Assembly: GCA_020852515.1 (NCBI GenBank)
Contig: JADZAS010000015.1
Span: forward strand, 248,001-312,000
Length of the DNA stretch: 64,000 nt
Source: Phycisphaerales bacterium
GTDB taxonomy: Bacteria > Planctomycetota > Phycisphaerae > Phycisphaerales > UBA5793
Direction: 5' to 3'
Part shown: in pieces, positions 8,270-16,987 of the stretch
Numbering within the stretch: the first letter of the stretch is position 1
Layout: each line of letters begins with the position of its first letter
Notes under the pieces: generated by a model
Told to the model about the DNA's origin: nothing
What the model saw: only the letters and a program-made list of their open reading frames with translations
The model's database searches: none
Position numbers and translations under genes: made by a program

Positions 8270-9163
8270 TCACGCAGCGCCACGGTCCAGGTGAACATCC
8301 ATCTGCGGGAATGGGATTTCGATGCCGGCCGCATCCAGTGATTTGCGAATCGCCCGGATCGTGGCCTGCCGCACGTCCAGGAAATTCGTCCGCTCGGCCC
8401 AGATGCGGACCTGCCAGTTGACCGAAGAATCGCCGTAGTCCATCACCACGACCGTCGGCTCCTTCTCCAGGGAGCGGATGCTGACGCTCGTGGCCGCTTC
8501 CATGAGCGCGGCCCGCGTGGCGTCCTGGTCCGCCTCGTACGAGACACCCACCGACACGTCGACGCGCCGGATGGGGTGGTAAGTGATGTTCTCAATCGTG
8601 TTGCCGAACACCTGGCCGTTGGGAATGAAGATACGCCGGTTGTCGAACGTGTCGATGGTGGTGACGAAGAGATCGATGGCGAACACGATTCCGGTCTCGC
8701 CGCCGATCTTCACAACGTCGCCGACGCGGAACAGGCGGAAGACGAGCAGCATCACGCCGCTGGCGAGGTTGGACAGGCTCCCCTGCATCGCCAGGCCGAT
8801 GGCGATGCCCGCGGCGCCGAGCACGGCGGCGACGCTGGTCATGTCGAAGCCAAAGAGCGTCAGGCAGGTCACGATGCCCAGGATCATGATCGCCCAGCGC
8901 ACCATCGTCCCGAAGAAGCGGGCGAGCGTCACTTCCAGCCGCGCACGAACGAGCGCCGCCTCCGTCGCCCGCCGCGCCCACGCCGAGATCACCAGCGCGG
9001 CGATGAGTACGACGATCGCGCCGAGCACCGGCAGGGCGTATTCGCGAATGAGCACCTGGGCCTGCATGATCCACTCAGGCAGTTGTTTGGACGTTTCCTC
9101 AACCGCCTGGGCGTCTGCGTTCTGGCCTTCGGCCTGGGCAAACATCAGGATTGTGGGCTTCAC
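8270..9163 (-). CDS. small-conductance mechanosensitive channel, MscS family
   Basis: 297 residues, about the length of E. coli MscS. Three membrane segments: about residues 41-62, 85-105 and the pore-lining TM3 (AAVLGAAGIAIGLAMQGSLSN), whose Gly/Ala-rich pattern and Gln-Gly kink are typical. The cytoplasmic beta domain follows (FRVGDVVKIGGETGIV, NRRIFIPNGQVFGNTIENIT), then the alpha/beta domain. It would release solutes under hypo-osmotic shock. The GTG start at 9163 is preceded by AAGG. Some 30 residues before TM1 are polar (Gln/Glu/Ala-rich), so a signal peptide is unlikely. Confidence 0.93.
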   Translation of the reverse strand: MKPTILMFAQAEGQNADAQAVEETSKQLPEWIMQAQVLIREYALPVLGAIVVLIAALVISAWARRATEAALVRARLEVTLARFFGTMVRWAIMILGIVTCLTLFGFDMTSVAAVLGAAGIAIGLAMQGSLSNLASGVMLLVFRLFRVGDVVKIGGETGIVFAIDLFVTTIDTFDNRRIFIPNGQVFGNTIENITYHPIRRVDVSVGVSYEADQDATRAALMEAATSVSIRSLEKEPTVVVMDYGDSSVNWQVRIWAERTNFLDVRQATIRAIRKSLDAAGIEIPFPQMDVHLDRGAA

Positions 9164-9268
9164 GGTTCACTACCTTGCAACAGAATCTGAGATCACGATT
9201 CGAGGCATTCTACCGCCGCCCGCTTCGGGGCAACTGGATGCGGGCGCGCTGCAGCATTATGCTCGGAC

Positions 9269-10936
9269 ATGAACGCGCGGCGGACAGGTCGGCTGCGTCG
9301 CGGGCTGCTTCATGCAGCTTCGGTCGGTCTGACGCTCGTGGCCGCCATCGGCCGCCCGGCAACAGCGCTGGCGCAGAGCGATGCAGGCGAAATCGCCCCG
9401 TCGGCCACGGCCTACTTCCCCGAATCGCGCTGGCTCAGCGACGCCCATTGGCTCGACGACGACACGCTGCTCGTCTCATCGCGCGTTGACGCGATCAACC
9501 TCTGGTCCGTCGCCGTCGAGAACTGGGTCGAACCGGCCTTCGGCCTTGTGGGCGTCGCGCTGCTCTGGATGCTGCTGCGCCTGCTGCGGCGCTCGTGGGG
9601 CCAATGGCGACTCGCGCCCGGCCAGCCCCACTGCCGCGATTGCTACTACCAACTCACGGGCCTGACCGAGCCAATCCGGTGCCCCGAATGCGGCGCTGAA
9701 CTTGGCGAGTCACGGATCGTCCGGGGGCATCGCGCGCCGTACCGGGCCCTGCTCGCCGTCCTGGTTTTGCTGGCCATGCTTGGCGGTCTCTACTTTGGAT
9801 TCAGCGACGCGCTGCCGCGCCACGGCTGGCTGTCGCGGCTGATCCGCTGGCCTTCGGCGCGCAGCATGAACTGGGCCGTCGCCGCAGGTGACTCGGGCTT
9901 CATCGACCGGCACCGGATTGCGATGGTCCGGCTGGATGAGATCGACGCCCGCACCGGCGCCGTGCGGCACCGCATCGTCAGCCGGCCCATGTTCACGCGG
10001 ACCGGACCGGAAATTGAAGAGCCGTACTTCGTCATTCTCACAAAGACCCGCTCGATCCTGCTGATGGGCCAGCGCGAACTGTTGGAATTCGACCTGCAGA
10101 ACGGCTCGCTGCGGCGTCGCATCGCGGCCTTCGATGCTTCCGAGCCGGCGGTGGTGCTTCGAGGGCTGGCGCTGGATCCGCAGGAGCGCTTCGTCTGCGC
10201 CATCCGCTCGGACCGGCAGTCGGCGACCATCGATCTGCCCAGCGGCAGGCGTCGCGCGCTCGTGCCGCTCGACCGCGTGCCGGGCTGGCCCAACGTGCCC
10301 GTCGCTGCGGTGCGCGAGCCGGGGACAATCGTGTCGGTGCGCGGCACCTCGGGTGAGCCGAATCTGCCGTCGCTGGAACTGTTCGATCTGAGTGATGGCA
10401 AGTCGCTGGCGCCGCTGCGCGGCGCCGTCTCCAGCGAGTGCTGCCTCGCCGGCGGCTCCGAGCACGTGATCGCGCTCTACAGGGGCCTCGCTCGATCGAC
10501 CTGGTCAGCGGAGGGAACCCTCGTGATTGCCGGTGTGTGGTCGCCCGGCCAGGGGCAGGTGCCACCCATGCCCCACCCGCCGGTGGATCTGCCGAGAGCG
10601 GCCGATACGGCGTTGGATGGATGGACGACCGCCACGACGCCGCGCCAGTCGGACGAGCGGATGGGTCTCGGTTCAGGCGGTTCGCCGGCATACCTCACCA
10701 CCGGCTCTTTCGCACTCATCGATGCGGCCGCGGGCAGAATCCTCGCCACGCTGGGGGGGTCGCCAGGCGATGAAGAGCCTCACGTGGCGTTCTCGCCCCG
10801 CGGCGGCACGCTGGCCGTGTGGGCAACCGGAGGCTACGGCAAGACCGGCCGGCGCACGATGTCGTGCAGCGTCGTCTTCTACGACACCTCGCCTCTGTCG
10901 CTCAGGCCGGCGGCAGCCGGCGCGAATCAGAAGTGA
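9269..10936 (+). CDS. membrane protein with zinc ribbon and C-terminal propeller-like region
   Basis: 555 residues, no family recognised. The N-terminus looks like a signal sequence or first membrane segment (GLLHAASVGLTLVAAIG... ATALAQ). A membrane segment follows at about 90-110 (FGLVGVALLWMLLRLLRR), then a zinc ribbon with paired cysteines (CRDCYYQLTGL ... CPECGAEL, about 126-150), then another membrane segment at about 162-180. The topology puts the ribbon on the cytoplasmic side. The C-terminal ~350 residues are beta-rich with WD40/YVTN-like fragments (LALDPQERFVCAIRS, VAFSPRGGTLAVWA). Zinc ribbons of this CxxC...CPECG form are common in planctomycete membrane proteins. TATGCT at 9258-9263 lies 5 nt before the ATG. 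It overlaps the converging acetyltransferase gene by 10 bp. Confidence 0.7.
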   Translation: MNARRTGRLRRGLLHAASVGLTLVAAIGRPATALAQSDAGEIAPSATAYFPESRWLSDAHWLDDDTLLVSSRVDAINLWSVAVENWVEPAFGLVGVALLWMLLRLLRRSWGQWRLAPGQPHCRDCYYQLTGLTEPIRCPECGAELGESRIVRGHRAPYRALLAVLVLLAMLGGLYFGFSDALPRHGWLSRLIRWPSARSMNWAVAAGDSGFIDRHRIAMVRLDEIDARTGAVRHRIVSRPMFTRTGPEIEEPYFVILTKTRSILLMGQRELLEFDLQNGSLRRRIAAFDASEPAVVLRGLALDPQERFVCAIRSDRQSATIDLPSGRRRALVPLDRVPGWPNVPVAAVREPGTIVSVRGTSGEPNLPSLELFDLSDGKSLAPLRGAVSSECCLAGGSEHVIALYRGLARSTWSAEGTLVIAGVWSPGQGQVPPMPHPPVDLPRAADTALDGWTTATTPRQSDERMGLGSGGSPAYLTTGSFALIDAAAGRILATLGGSPGDEEPHVAFSPRGGTLAVWATGGYGKTGRRTMSCSVVFYDTSPLSLRPAAAGANQK

Positions 10937-12114
10937 TCGGCGAGCCACGGCGAGCCGCCGCCGAAGATCGCGCTCAGAGGCGCGATCGCTTCATCGCTGC
11001 CCTCCAGCCGCCCCGCCGCTCTTGCCTGCCAGGGCGTGAGCAGTCCTGAATAGAGCGACGCCAGGCCGCGGACGCTGACGCGCACGTCGCCGCGACCTGC
11101 CTCGCGCTGTACCGTCGCCCTGCCGCCTTCGACGCGAAGCAGCCAGCGGCCGTGGTTGATCTCGGGCAGCACGGCGTCGTCGTGTACGTCGAGGTGAATC
11201 TCAGCACTTACGCCCGGCTCATAGCCGCGCGCTTCGAGCGCTTTGCCGACGTCGAGCAGTCGGAGCATCCACTGGTCTTTCACTTCGTCGCGGATGTGCT
11301 GCTCGCGCAGGTTCTGGTGCAGCGCGTCGCCGGGATGGCCGTGCCAGATGACGTCGCCGACCATCGAGCGATGGTCGGCAAAGAAGCGCAGCAGGCGCAG
11401 CGCAGCCGTCTGGGTGATCGCAACGAGATCAGTGCAGTAGAGGTTGTACGACCGCGTCGGCGAGTCCTGGTGCGCGTAATAGACGTATCCCTCGACACCG
11501 TGGTCGCCTTCGACGAGAAAGCCGCGCGCCGGCTCATTGCGGTGATGGCGGGCCCGGGTCCAGACGTAGGGGCCGCGATCGAGGTGCCCGTTTACATGCC
11601 GCGCCCGCTGCTCATAGCACTGCTCGACATCGGCCAGGTCCGCCGGCGCGATCTCCCGCAGGTGCAGATCGCGATGGCGCGCGTCGATGGCGGCAGTGGG
11701 CAGGATGCAGCGGTAGAACGTGCCCGCCTGCTCGTATCCGGCGCGCTGGTAGAGCGGCTGAGTGGCGGGGTAGAGCGAGGTGATGGGGTATCCCATGCCG
11801 TGCATCTCGCGCACCGCCGCGCCCATCAGCGCGCTGGCGGCGCCTTGGCCGCGCATGTGCGGGTCGATTCCCACGGCGGCGATCCCGGCCATCTTCACCG
11901 ACCGGCCGCCGAAATACTGCCCCATATGAACGATGACCAGCCCGCCGACCACCGAGCCGCCGTGCCGCAGTACGCGCAGATTCTCGTGGCCTGACACTTC
12001 AAAGAACTGCGGCACGCGCTCGCGCAGGAAGTTGAAGGTTTGTCGCAGAATCTCGCCCAGCGCCGCCCGCTCGCCATCGCTTCCGGGCACGCCATATTCG
12101 AAGTCCTGGCTCAT
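10927..12114 (-). CDS. Eis-like GNAT N-acetyltransferase with C-terminal SCP2-like domain
   Basis: 395 residues with the three-part layout of the Eis family. The N-terminal GNAT domain has the acetyl-CoA motif AVGIDPHMRGQGAASALMGA (about 82-101). A Tyr in QPLYQRAGY sits at the position of the Eis general acid. A second, degenerate GNAT domain follows, then a sterol-carrier-like domain (VSVRGLASLYSGLLTP). The protein ends in Phe (LADHF), as Eis does, where the C-terminal carboxylate takes part in catalysis. Known Eis enzymes acetylate amines such as aminoglycosides or lysines; the natural substrate here is unknown. GGAGAGG lies just upstream of the ATG. Confidence 0.85.
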   Translation of the reverse strand: MSQDFEYGVPGSDGERAALGEILRQTFNFLRERVPQFFEVSGHENLRVLRHGGSVVGGLVIVHMGQYFGGRSVKMAGIAAVGIDPHMRGQGAASALMGAAVREMHGMGYPITSLYPATQPLYQRAGYEQAGTFYRCILPTAAIDARHRDLHLREIAPADLADVEQCYEQRARHVNGHLDRGPYVWTRARHHRNEPARGFLVEGDHGVEGYVYYAHQDSPTRSYNLYCTDLVAITQTAALRLLRFFADHRSMVGDVIWHGHPGDALHQNLREQHIRDEVKDQWMLRLLDVGKALEARGYEPGVSAEIHLDVHDDAVLPEINHGRWLLRVEGGRATVQREAGRGDVRVSVRGLASLYSGLLTPWQARAAGRLEGSDEAIAPLSAIFGGGSPWLADHF

Positions 12115-12216
12115 CGTCCACCTCTCCGATCAAAAGACGCCACCTCGAGCCCCACCGGTCGATATCATTCGTGCCGACCATGGTAGGATCCGCTTCGCAA
12201 CGACCGGAGAACAGGC

Positions 12217-13920
12217 GTGGCCCACACTGACGACACCGCCAAAGCGGTGGGAGAGCACGACCGCGAGGACCTGTCGGTCATCGACACGCTCCAGTCGCTG
12301 CTCATCGCGTTCATCCTCGCGTTCACGTTTCGCGGCTTCGTCGTAGAGGCGTTCGTGATTCCGACCGGGTCCATGGCGCCAACGCTGCTGGGCGCCCACG
12401 CCGCCGTCCGCGCGCCCGACAGCGGGTACAACTACACCGTCGGGCCGAGCGACAATGATGGAAGAGCGGGCCGCGGCCAGGCAGGACCAGTTCTCGGCGG
12501 CCAATCGCCGTACGTGCTTTCCGACCCGATGCTCATGAGCAACCGGGCCGATGAGATCGTGATCTCCAATCGCCGCACGCGCATGGGCGACCGCATCCTC
12601 GTGCTCAAGTATCTCTATTCCTTCTTCGATCCGACGCGATTCGACGTCGTGGTCTTCAAGAACCCGACGGATCCAACAGAAAACTACATCAAGCGGCTCG
12701 TCGGTCTGCCCAGCGAGGCGATCTGGCTCGCCGACGGCGACGTGTTCTCCGTGACCGACGCAATCGAGAAGCTGCGCAGCGCCGGGCTCGCCGCCGACGC
12801 AACTCGCGAGCAGGCCGCCGAGTTCCTGCACGATCTGATGCGAGAAGACGGGGCGCGGGCATCCGAGTGGTTCGCGGTGCGCCGCAAGCCCGAGCACGTA
12901 CAGCGCCACGTCTGGCAGCCGGTGTACCACAGCGGGTTCATCCCCATCGAGGCCGATCGTCTGCGCGGCGGCTGGACGCCGCCCTGGTCCGGCGAGGGCT
13001 GGGACGTGGCAAACCGGCGCTCGTATCGGGCCGATTCACCGTCGCCCGCGCCTCTCGCGTTCGCTCTGAACCGGGCCGTCACCGACCGCGTCGCGTACAA
13101 CGAGCCGGTCGAGGACGAACGCGAGAGTCAGTTGCCGCTCAATGTCTCGGATATCCGCCTGGCTGCGATGATCGCGCCCGACTCCGATGGGCTGGAATCG
13201 ACCATCCACCTCGAATGTCGCGGACATGAGTTTGAAGCGGCGCTGACGCCGACGAAGGCGCAGTTGCGCATGCGGCCGCAGGGTGGCGCCTCGCAGTGGA
13301 CGGTGCTCGCCGACGAACCGATCGACGGATTCGCGCCCGCCGGCCGGGCGACCAGCGTGGAGTTCTGGCACGTCGATCAGGCCCTGTGGCTCTGGATCGA
13401 CGGGCAGCGCATCGCCCACGCCACGTATGACTGGCATCCGTCGGAGCGCCTGCTGTTTGCCACCGGCCTGTCAGGCGCACAGGCGGCGCAGGACGGCAGC
13501 GAAAACCAGTACGTGTCCGCCGAGCACCAGCCCAGGCCGCTGCGGCTGGAGTGGCGCTTCGCCAACTCGCCCGTCACGCTGCACCGGGTCGAACTGGATC
13601 GAGATCTCTACTACCGGCCCTCTGCCCGCGGTCAGGGCAACCCCGCGCCGGCCCTGGCCACGCATCCGACGACGCTGCTGCTGCTGGATGACGATCAGTA
13701 TTTCTGCTGCGGCGACAACAGCCCGGCCAGCCTCGACGGCCGACTGTGGGGCGATCCCGCTCCGTGGATCGCACAGGAGATCGACGATGCGCCGGGCGTG
13801 GTCAATCGCGAACTGCTGCTCGGCAAAGCGTTCTTCGTCTACTTCCCGTCGCCCGAAGGCGTGCGCGAAGGCGCGATTCGCTTCGTGCCCAATTTCGGCG
13901 CGATGCGGTTCATTCACTGA
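12217..13920 (+). CDS. lepB: signal peptidase I with a ~320-residue insertion
   Basis: Cleaves signal peptides of exported proteins at the membrane. 567 residues, about twice the usual length. A membrane anchor at about 22-45 is followed by the catalytic Ser52 in FVIPTGSMAPTL. The general-base Lys is in ENYIKRLVGLPSE (about Lys159). The conserved GDNSPASLDGRLWG box comes only at about residue 499, because residues ~171-494 form an insertion. That insertion has a beta-rich segment (SVEFWHVDQALWLWIDGQ) resembling LamG/concanavalin-like lectin domains. Start GTG at 12217 is preceded by GGAGA at 12206-12210. The next gene starts 6 nt after the stop. Its large set of secreted clients is visible nearby (subtilases, PEP-CTERM-like and FG-GAP proteins). 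Confidence 0.92.
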   Translation: MAHTDDTAKAVGEHDREDLSVIDTLQSLLIAFILAFTFRGFVVEAFVIPTGSMAPTLLGAHAAVRAPDSGYNYTVGPSDNDGRAGRGQAGPVLGGQSPYVLSDPMLMSNRADEIVISNRRTRMGDRILVLKYLYSFFDPTRFDVVVFKNPTDPTENYIKRLVGLPSEAIWLADGDVFSVTDAIEKLRSAGLAADATREQAAEFLHDLMREDGARASEWFAVRRKPEHVQRHVWQPVYHSGFIPIEADRLRGGWTPPWSGEGWDVANRRSYRADSPSPAPLAFALNRAVTDRVAYNEPVEDERESQLPLNVSDIRLAAMIAPDSDGLESTIHLECRGHEFEAALTPTKAQLRMRPQGGASQWTVLADEPIDGFAPAGRATSVEFWHVDQALWLWIDGQRIAHATYDWHPSERLLFATGLSGAQAAQDGSENQYVSAEHQPRPLRLEWRFANSPVTLHRVELDRDLYYRPSARGQGNPAPALATHPTTLLLLDDDQYFCCGDNSPASLDGRLWGDPAPWIAQEIDDAPGVVNRELLLGKAFFVYFPSPEGVREGAIRFVPNFGAMRFIH

Positions 13921-13926
13921 ACGCCC

Positions 13927-14568
13927 ATGGCAAGACCCGTCATCGGCATCACGGCGGACGCGGATGATCGCTGCTACAAATCCGCGCGCGCCTATTCGCA
14001 CATGATCGCTCAGGCAGGGGGCACGCCGATCGTGCTCCCCCACCAGGTCGAGCGCCTCGACGAGTACCTCGCGCTGTGTGCCGGCTTTGTCTTCTCGGGC
14101 GGCGACGATCCGCGCATGGAGCACTTCGGCCGCGCCACGCACCCGCTCGCCACGCCGCTGCATCCAGAGCGCCAGGCGTTCGAGGTGGCGCTGCTCGAGA
14201 GGCTGCCACGCGAGCGGCCGGCGCTGGGCGTGTGTCTGGGCATGCAACTGATGGCCCTGGTCGCGGGCGGCGATCTGCACCAGCGCCTGCCTGAGACGCT
14301 GCCCACGCACGAACAGCACTGGGGGCAGAAGCTGCACGCCATCAGCGGCGCCATCGGCACGGGCGACGTGCAGAGTCATCACCGCCAGGCGGTATCCGAC
14401 CCAGGCCGGCTCGAAGTGGCTGCGGTCTCGAACGACGGCGTGATCGAAGCACTCGTCGATCCCGCTTGCCCATTTCGCGTTGGCGTGCAATGGCACCCCG
14501 AGCGCACCATCGACGCCGCCCTCGGTCTGGGCCTCTTCGAACGCCTCGTGGCGGCATGCCGGCCATAA
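13927..14568 (+). CDS. class I glutamine amidotransferase-like hydrolase (PuuD/gamma-Glu-GABA hydrolase type)
   Basis: 213 residues. The class I amidotransferase triad is present: Cys in LGVCLGMQL, and His-Glu in GVQWHPER. The N-terminus MARPVIGITADADD and the GFVFSGGDDP segment fit the PuuD / peptidase C26 group, which hydrolyses gamma-glutamyl bonds. It is shorter than PuuD (~250) and no polyamine or GABA genes are near, so the substrate is open. It is probably cotranscribed with lepB (6-nt gap). Confidence 0.85.
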   Translation: MARPVIGITADADDRCYKSARAYSHMIAQAGGTPIVLPHQVERLDEYLALCAGFVFSGGDDPRMEHFGRATHPLATPLHPERQAFEVALLERLPRERPALGVCLGMQLMALVAGGDLHQRLPETLPTHEQHWGQKLHAISGAIGTGDVQSHHRQAVSDPGRLEVAAVSNDGVIEALVDPACPFRVGVQWHPERTIDAALGLGLFERLVAACRP

Positions 14569-14841
14569 ACTCCGCCGCATCGCTCGCGGTGAAGTCGAAC
14601 AGGGCGCGGCGTTGCTATTGACGCTCTCGCAGGGGCTCTATTTGACGCGAAACTCCCGCCGCGCACAGGGTGAAGTGCTTAGTGTTTCGGCCTCGGGGCG
14701 GCGTTCCCGGAATGGCGAGAAACCATCACGAAGCATGCGCGAGTCTCGAAGTTGGCTGTATTCTTAATCAGGCGATGAGAGGCTGCGCCGCATCGCGGAA
14801 TCGACGAGCCCATCGCGACGATTTCAGTTGGAGGAAGTAAG
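14569..14841. other. intergenic region upstream of the PEP-CTERM-like trio
   Basis: 273 bp with no supportable gene. It holds a TATTCT hexamer at about 14758-14763 with no good -35 partner, and a strong GGAGG immediately before the ATG at 14842. It is presumably the leader and promoter region of the first exported paralogue; no riboswitch or clear terminator was recognised. Confidence 0.4.
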
Positions 14842-15576
14842 ATGAACGACACGAGATGCAAGTTGCTCCTTGCAGGCGCCGCCGTCGTCGCCTGCAGCAT
14901 GTTCGGCGCGACTCGCGCCGACGTGATGACCAACGCCGGCTTCGAGAACATGATCTCCACCACAGGACCGCTGCCGACGGACTACGGCTATTGGCGCGGA
15001 GACATGACCAACATCCTCCATGGGGAGAACGACATCAATCCGTTCGAAGGCCTGTGCATGCTGCGCTTCGATCACACGACAGAGCACGGCTCTTCGCCGG
15101 CAACCGGCTCGGAACTCTGGCAGGTGCTCGACGTGTCGTCGTTCATCCCGCTGATCCGATCCGGCGGAGCGATCGCCGATGCAGGCGCCTGGTTCAATCG
15201 CGTGGGCCCGCCCACCGAGACGCCCGTTGACACGATGTTCGCGCTGGGCGTGTACGCATACGCCGGCGAGGTCGGCTCGTTCCCCGCGCAGTGGGGCCAT
15301 GGCGAGCTTGGCTCAGCCATGCTCACCCTTGACTCCGACAGCCACATTGAGACGTGGGAGCAGATCGCCCTGCAGTGGAACCTGCCTCAGGCAACGGACT
15401 TCATCGCGATTCGCGTCTGCGCCTCCGAGAACGTCTACAACGACGTCACGGGCAATGAATTCGCAGGCCACTATGTGGACGGCGTTGGGTTCACCATCAT
15501 TCCCACGCCGGCCTCGATCGCGTGCCTCCTGCCCGCGAGTCTCCTGCTGCTGGGTCGAAGGCGTCGCCAGCCGTAG
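14842..15576 (+). CDS. exported protein with PEP-CTERM-like tail, paralogue 1 of 3
   Basis: 244 residues: a signal peptide (MNDTRCKLLLAGAAVVACS... ending TRADV), a ~195-residue beta-rich domain, then a sorting tail. The tail reads IIPTPASIACLLP, a hydrophobic stretch and GRRRRQP, the tripartite layout of PEP-CTERM signals but with Pro-Thr-Pro instead of Pro-Glu-Pro. The domain shares with its two neighbours the motifs GFENM, YGYWRGDM, ENDINPFEG, GSELWQVLD, FAGHYVDGVGFTIIP. This could be a jelly-roll/carbohydrate-binding-like fold, but I do not recognise the family. Exosortase-type processing is inferred from the tail; no exosortase gene is in the window. Confidence 0.8.
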   Translation: MNDTRCKLLLAGAAVVACSMFGATRADVMTNAGFENMISTTGPLPTDYGYWRGDMTNILHGENDINPFEGLCMLRFDHTTEHGSSPATGSELWQVLDVSSFIPLIRSGGAIADAGAWFNRVGPPTETPVDTMFALGVYAYAGEVGSFPAQWGHGELGSAMLTLDSDSHIETWEQIALQWNLPQATDFIAIRVCASENVYNDVTGNEFAGHYVDGVGFTIIPTPASIACLLPASLLLLGRRRRQP

Positions 15577-15611
15577 CCGCGGGCGCAGCGTCCGACCATG
15601 CCTTCAAAGAG

Positions 15612-15640
15612 GGGGCTCGGCCTGAGGGGGGCCGAGCCTC
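15612..15640 (+). terminator. hairpin after paralogue 1, terminator-like
   Basis: The inverted repeat GGCTCGGCC (15614-15622) / GGCCGAGCC (15630-15638) with a 7-nt loop lies about 35 nt after the stop. It is followed by TCTCTTCG rather than a clean T-run, so termination efficiency is uncertain. Confidence 0.6.
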
Positions 15641-15763
15641 TCTTCGGCGAGGGGGCACCTTACCGACCCAGAACATCCCACGATCAGGGTGTCCCAGGCG
15701 GCAACCCGGCGTGCCGCGGTAGGCAAAAACCTCGGCAGTTTTTGCAAATCTTCCGGCGTTCCC

Positions 15764-15792
15764 TTGCATTATCGCCGGAGTTGTGGTATTCT
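15764..15792 (+). promoter_or_regulatory. sigma70-like promoter of PEP-CTERM-like paralogue 2
   Basis: TTGCAT (15764-15769) and TATTCT (15787-15792) are separated by exactly 17 nt, in an AT-richer stretch 71 nt before the ATG. TTTTGCAA at 15740-15747 just upstream recurs at 16781-16788 before paralogue 3 and could be a shared element. Confidence 0.65.
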
Positions 15793-15862
15793 AACGGGTC
15801 CGAATAGGTTGCGCGCTTGCGCGAACCTGCTTCGGTGGGACCTGTTTTACGGGGAGAGTGAG

Positions 15863-16597
15863 ATGAAATCTGCTATTCGCAGCGTCGCGTCCTTCGGTGC
15901 AGCCGCGGCCGTCTTTGGCGCCGCTGGCGCGGTCCAGGCTGACATGATTTCCAACGCAGGCTTTGAGACGATGGTCTCGACCACCGGCACCCTGCCCAAC
16001 GGCTACGGGTACTGGCGCGGCGACATGAGCACGATCGTCGGCATCGAGAACGACATCCTGCCGTTCGAAGGTGTTTGCATGCTTCGCTTCGACAACACGA
16101 CGCGGAACGGCGCCTCGGGCTCGGTCGGCGCGGAGATCTGGCAGATCATCGACGTTTCCTCGTACGAATCGATGATCCGCTCAGGCAACGGTCAGATCGA
16201 CGCCGGCGCGTACTTCAACCGCATCAACCAGTCGCTCGGCTCAGCCGTGGACAGCATGTTCTCCATCGGCGTGTATGCCTACGCCGGTTCGGCGGACACG
16301 TTCCCGAGCCAGTGGACTCGCAACGAGCTCGGCTCGAGCCAGTCCACCTTCCTCAGCGATGGCGATCTTCAGTCCTGGCAGCAGGCGTCGCTGTCCTTCC
16401 TCCTCCCGCAGGCGACCGATTTCGTGGTCCTGCGCCTCAGCGCGACCGAAAACATCTTCAATGACATCACCGGCGCCGAGTTTGCCGGTCACTACGTGGA
16501 TGGCGTGGGCTTCACGATCATCCCGACGCCGGCTTCGCTGCTGTGCCTGGCACCCGCCGGCCTGGTCGCCCTCGGCCGCCGTCGCCGCCGCGCATGA
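15863..16597 (+). CDS. exported protein with PEP-CTERM-like tail, paralogue 2 of 3
   Basis: 244 residues, the same layout as its neighbours: signal peptide (MKSAIRSVASFGAAAAVFGA ending VQADM), beta-rich body with YGYWRGDM, ENDILPFEG, EIWQIIDVSSY and FAGHYVDGVGFTIIP, then the tail IPTPASLLCLAPAG and a final GRRRRRA. The ATG at 15863 is preceded by GGGGAGAG and agrees with the start of paralogue 1; the frame is open upstream to 15689 but that part has no signal peptide. It has its own promoter and terminator, so it is probably transcribed alone. Function unknown; likely a surface or matrix protein. Confidence 0.8.
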   Translation: MKSAIRSVASFGAAAAVFGAAGAVQADMISNAGFETMVSTTGTLPNGYGYWRGDMSTIVGIENDILPFEGVCMLRFDNTTRNGASGSVGAEIWQIIDVSSYESMIRSGNGQIDAGAYFNRINQSLGSAVDSMFSIGVYAYAGSADTFPSQWTRNELGSSQSTFLSDGDLQSWQQASLSFLLPQATDFVVLRLSATENIFNDITGAEFAGHYVDGVGFTIIPTPASLLCLAPAGLVALGRRRRRA

Positions 16598-16624
16598 GTC
16601 TGCACTCCAGCTAAACGTTGCACG

Positions 16625-16658
16625 CGACCCGGCCCAAGCGGCCGGGTCGTTCGTTTTT
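16625..16658 (+). terminator. intrinsic terminator of paralogue 2
   Basis: 10-bp stem CGACCCGGCC (16625-16634) / GGCCGGGTCG (16640-16649), 5-nt loop, then TTCGTTTTT. The same stem recurs in the terminator after paralogue 3. Confidence 0.85.
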
Positions 16659-16987
16659 GGATGCCGGCGGCAGTGCCGGACCGGATCGGGAGACGTTGCG
16701 GCGTCACTGGCCGCAAGCATGAGCATCGTTGGATTTCGAAACGGCGGTGTCTCGCGTGCGAGGCGCGCGTCCGAGGCTCGTTTTGCAAGGTATTTGCTTA
16801 TAGGCATTGATATCGCGTCAAAAACGCGGATTTTGAGAAATTCAGTCGGAGCGTTTTTCGGCGAAATCGCGCCAAATCGGTAGCCGGCTGGACCGGAGCG
16901 ATTAACCTATCGTGTGGATGATCGATGGATCACGGCTCGTGCGTGGTTCATGAAACTGATTGCTCACCTCATAGGGAGAAGAGAGAG
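16659..16987. other. AT-richer intergenic region upstream of paralogue 3
   Basis: 329 bp without a supportable gene and visibly richer in A/T than its surroundings between 16781 and 16870. Seen: TTTTGCAA at 16781-16788 (also present before paralogue 2) and a spaced inverted repeat TCAAAA (16818-16823) / TTTTGA (16831-16836) that could be an operator. I cannot place a convincing -35/-10 pair. It probably carries the promoter and regulation of paralogue 3. Confidence 0.4.

Noticed and set aside
14618-14644. Promoter TTGACG ... TATTTG before PEP-CTERM-like paralogue 1
   Set aside because: The spacing is only 15 nt and it is about 200 nt from the start; too weak to annotate.
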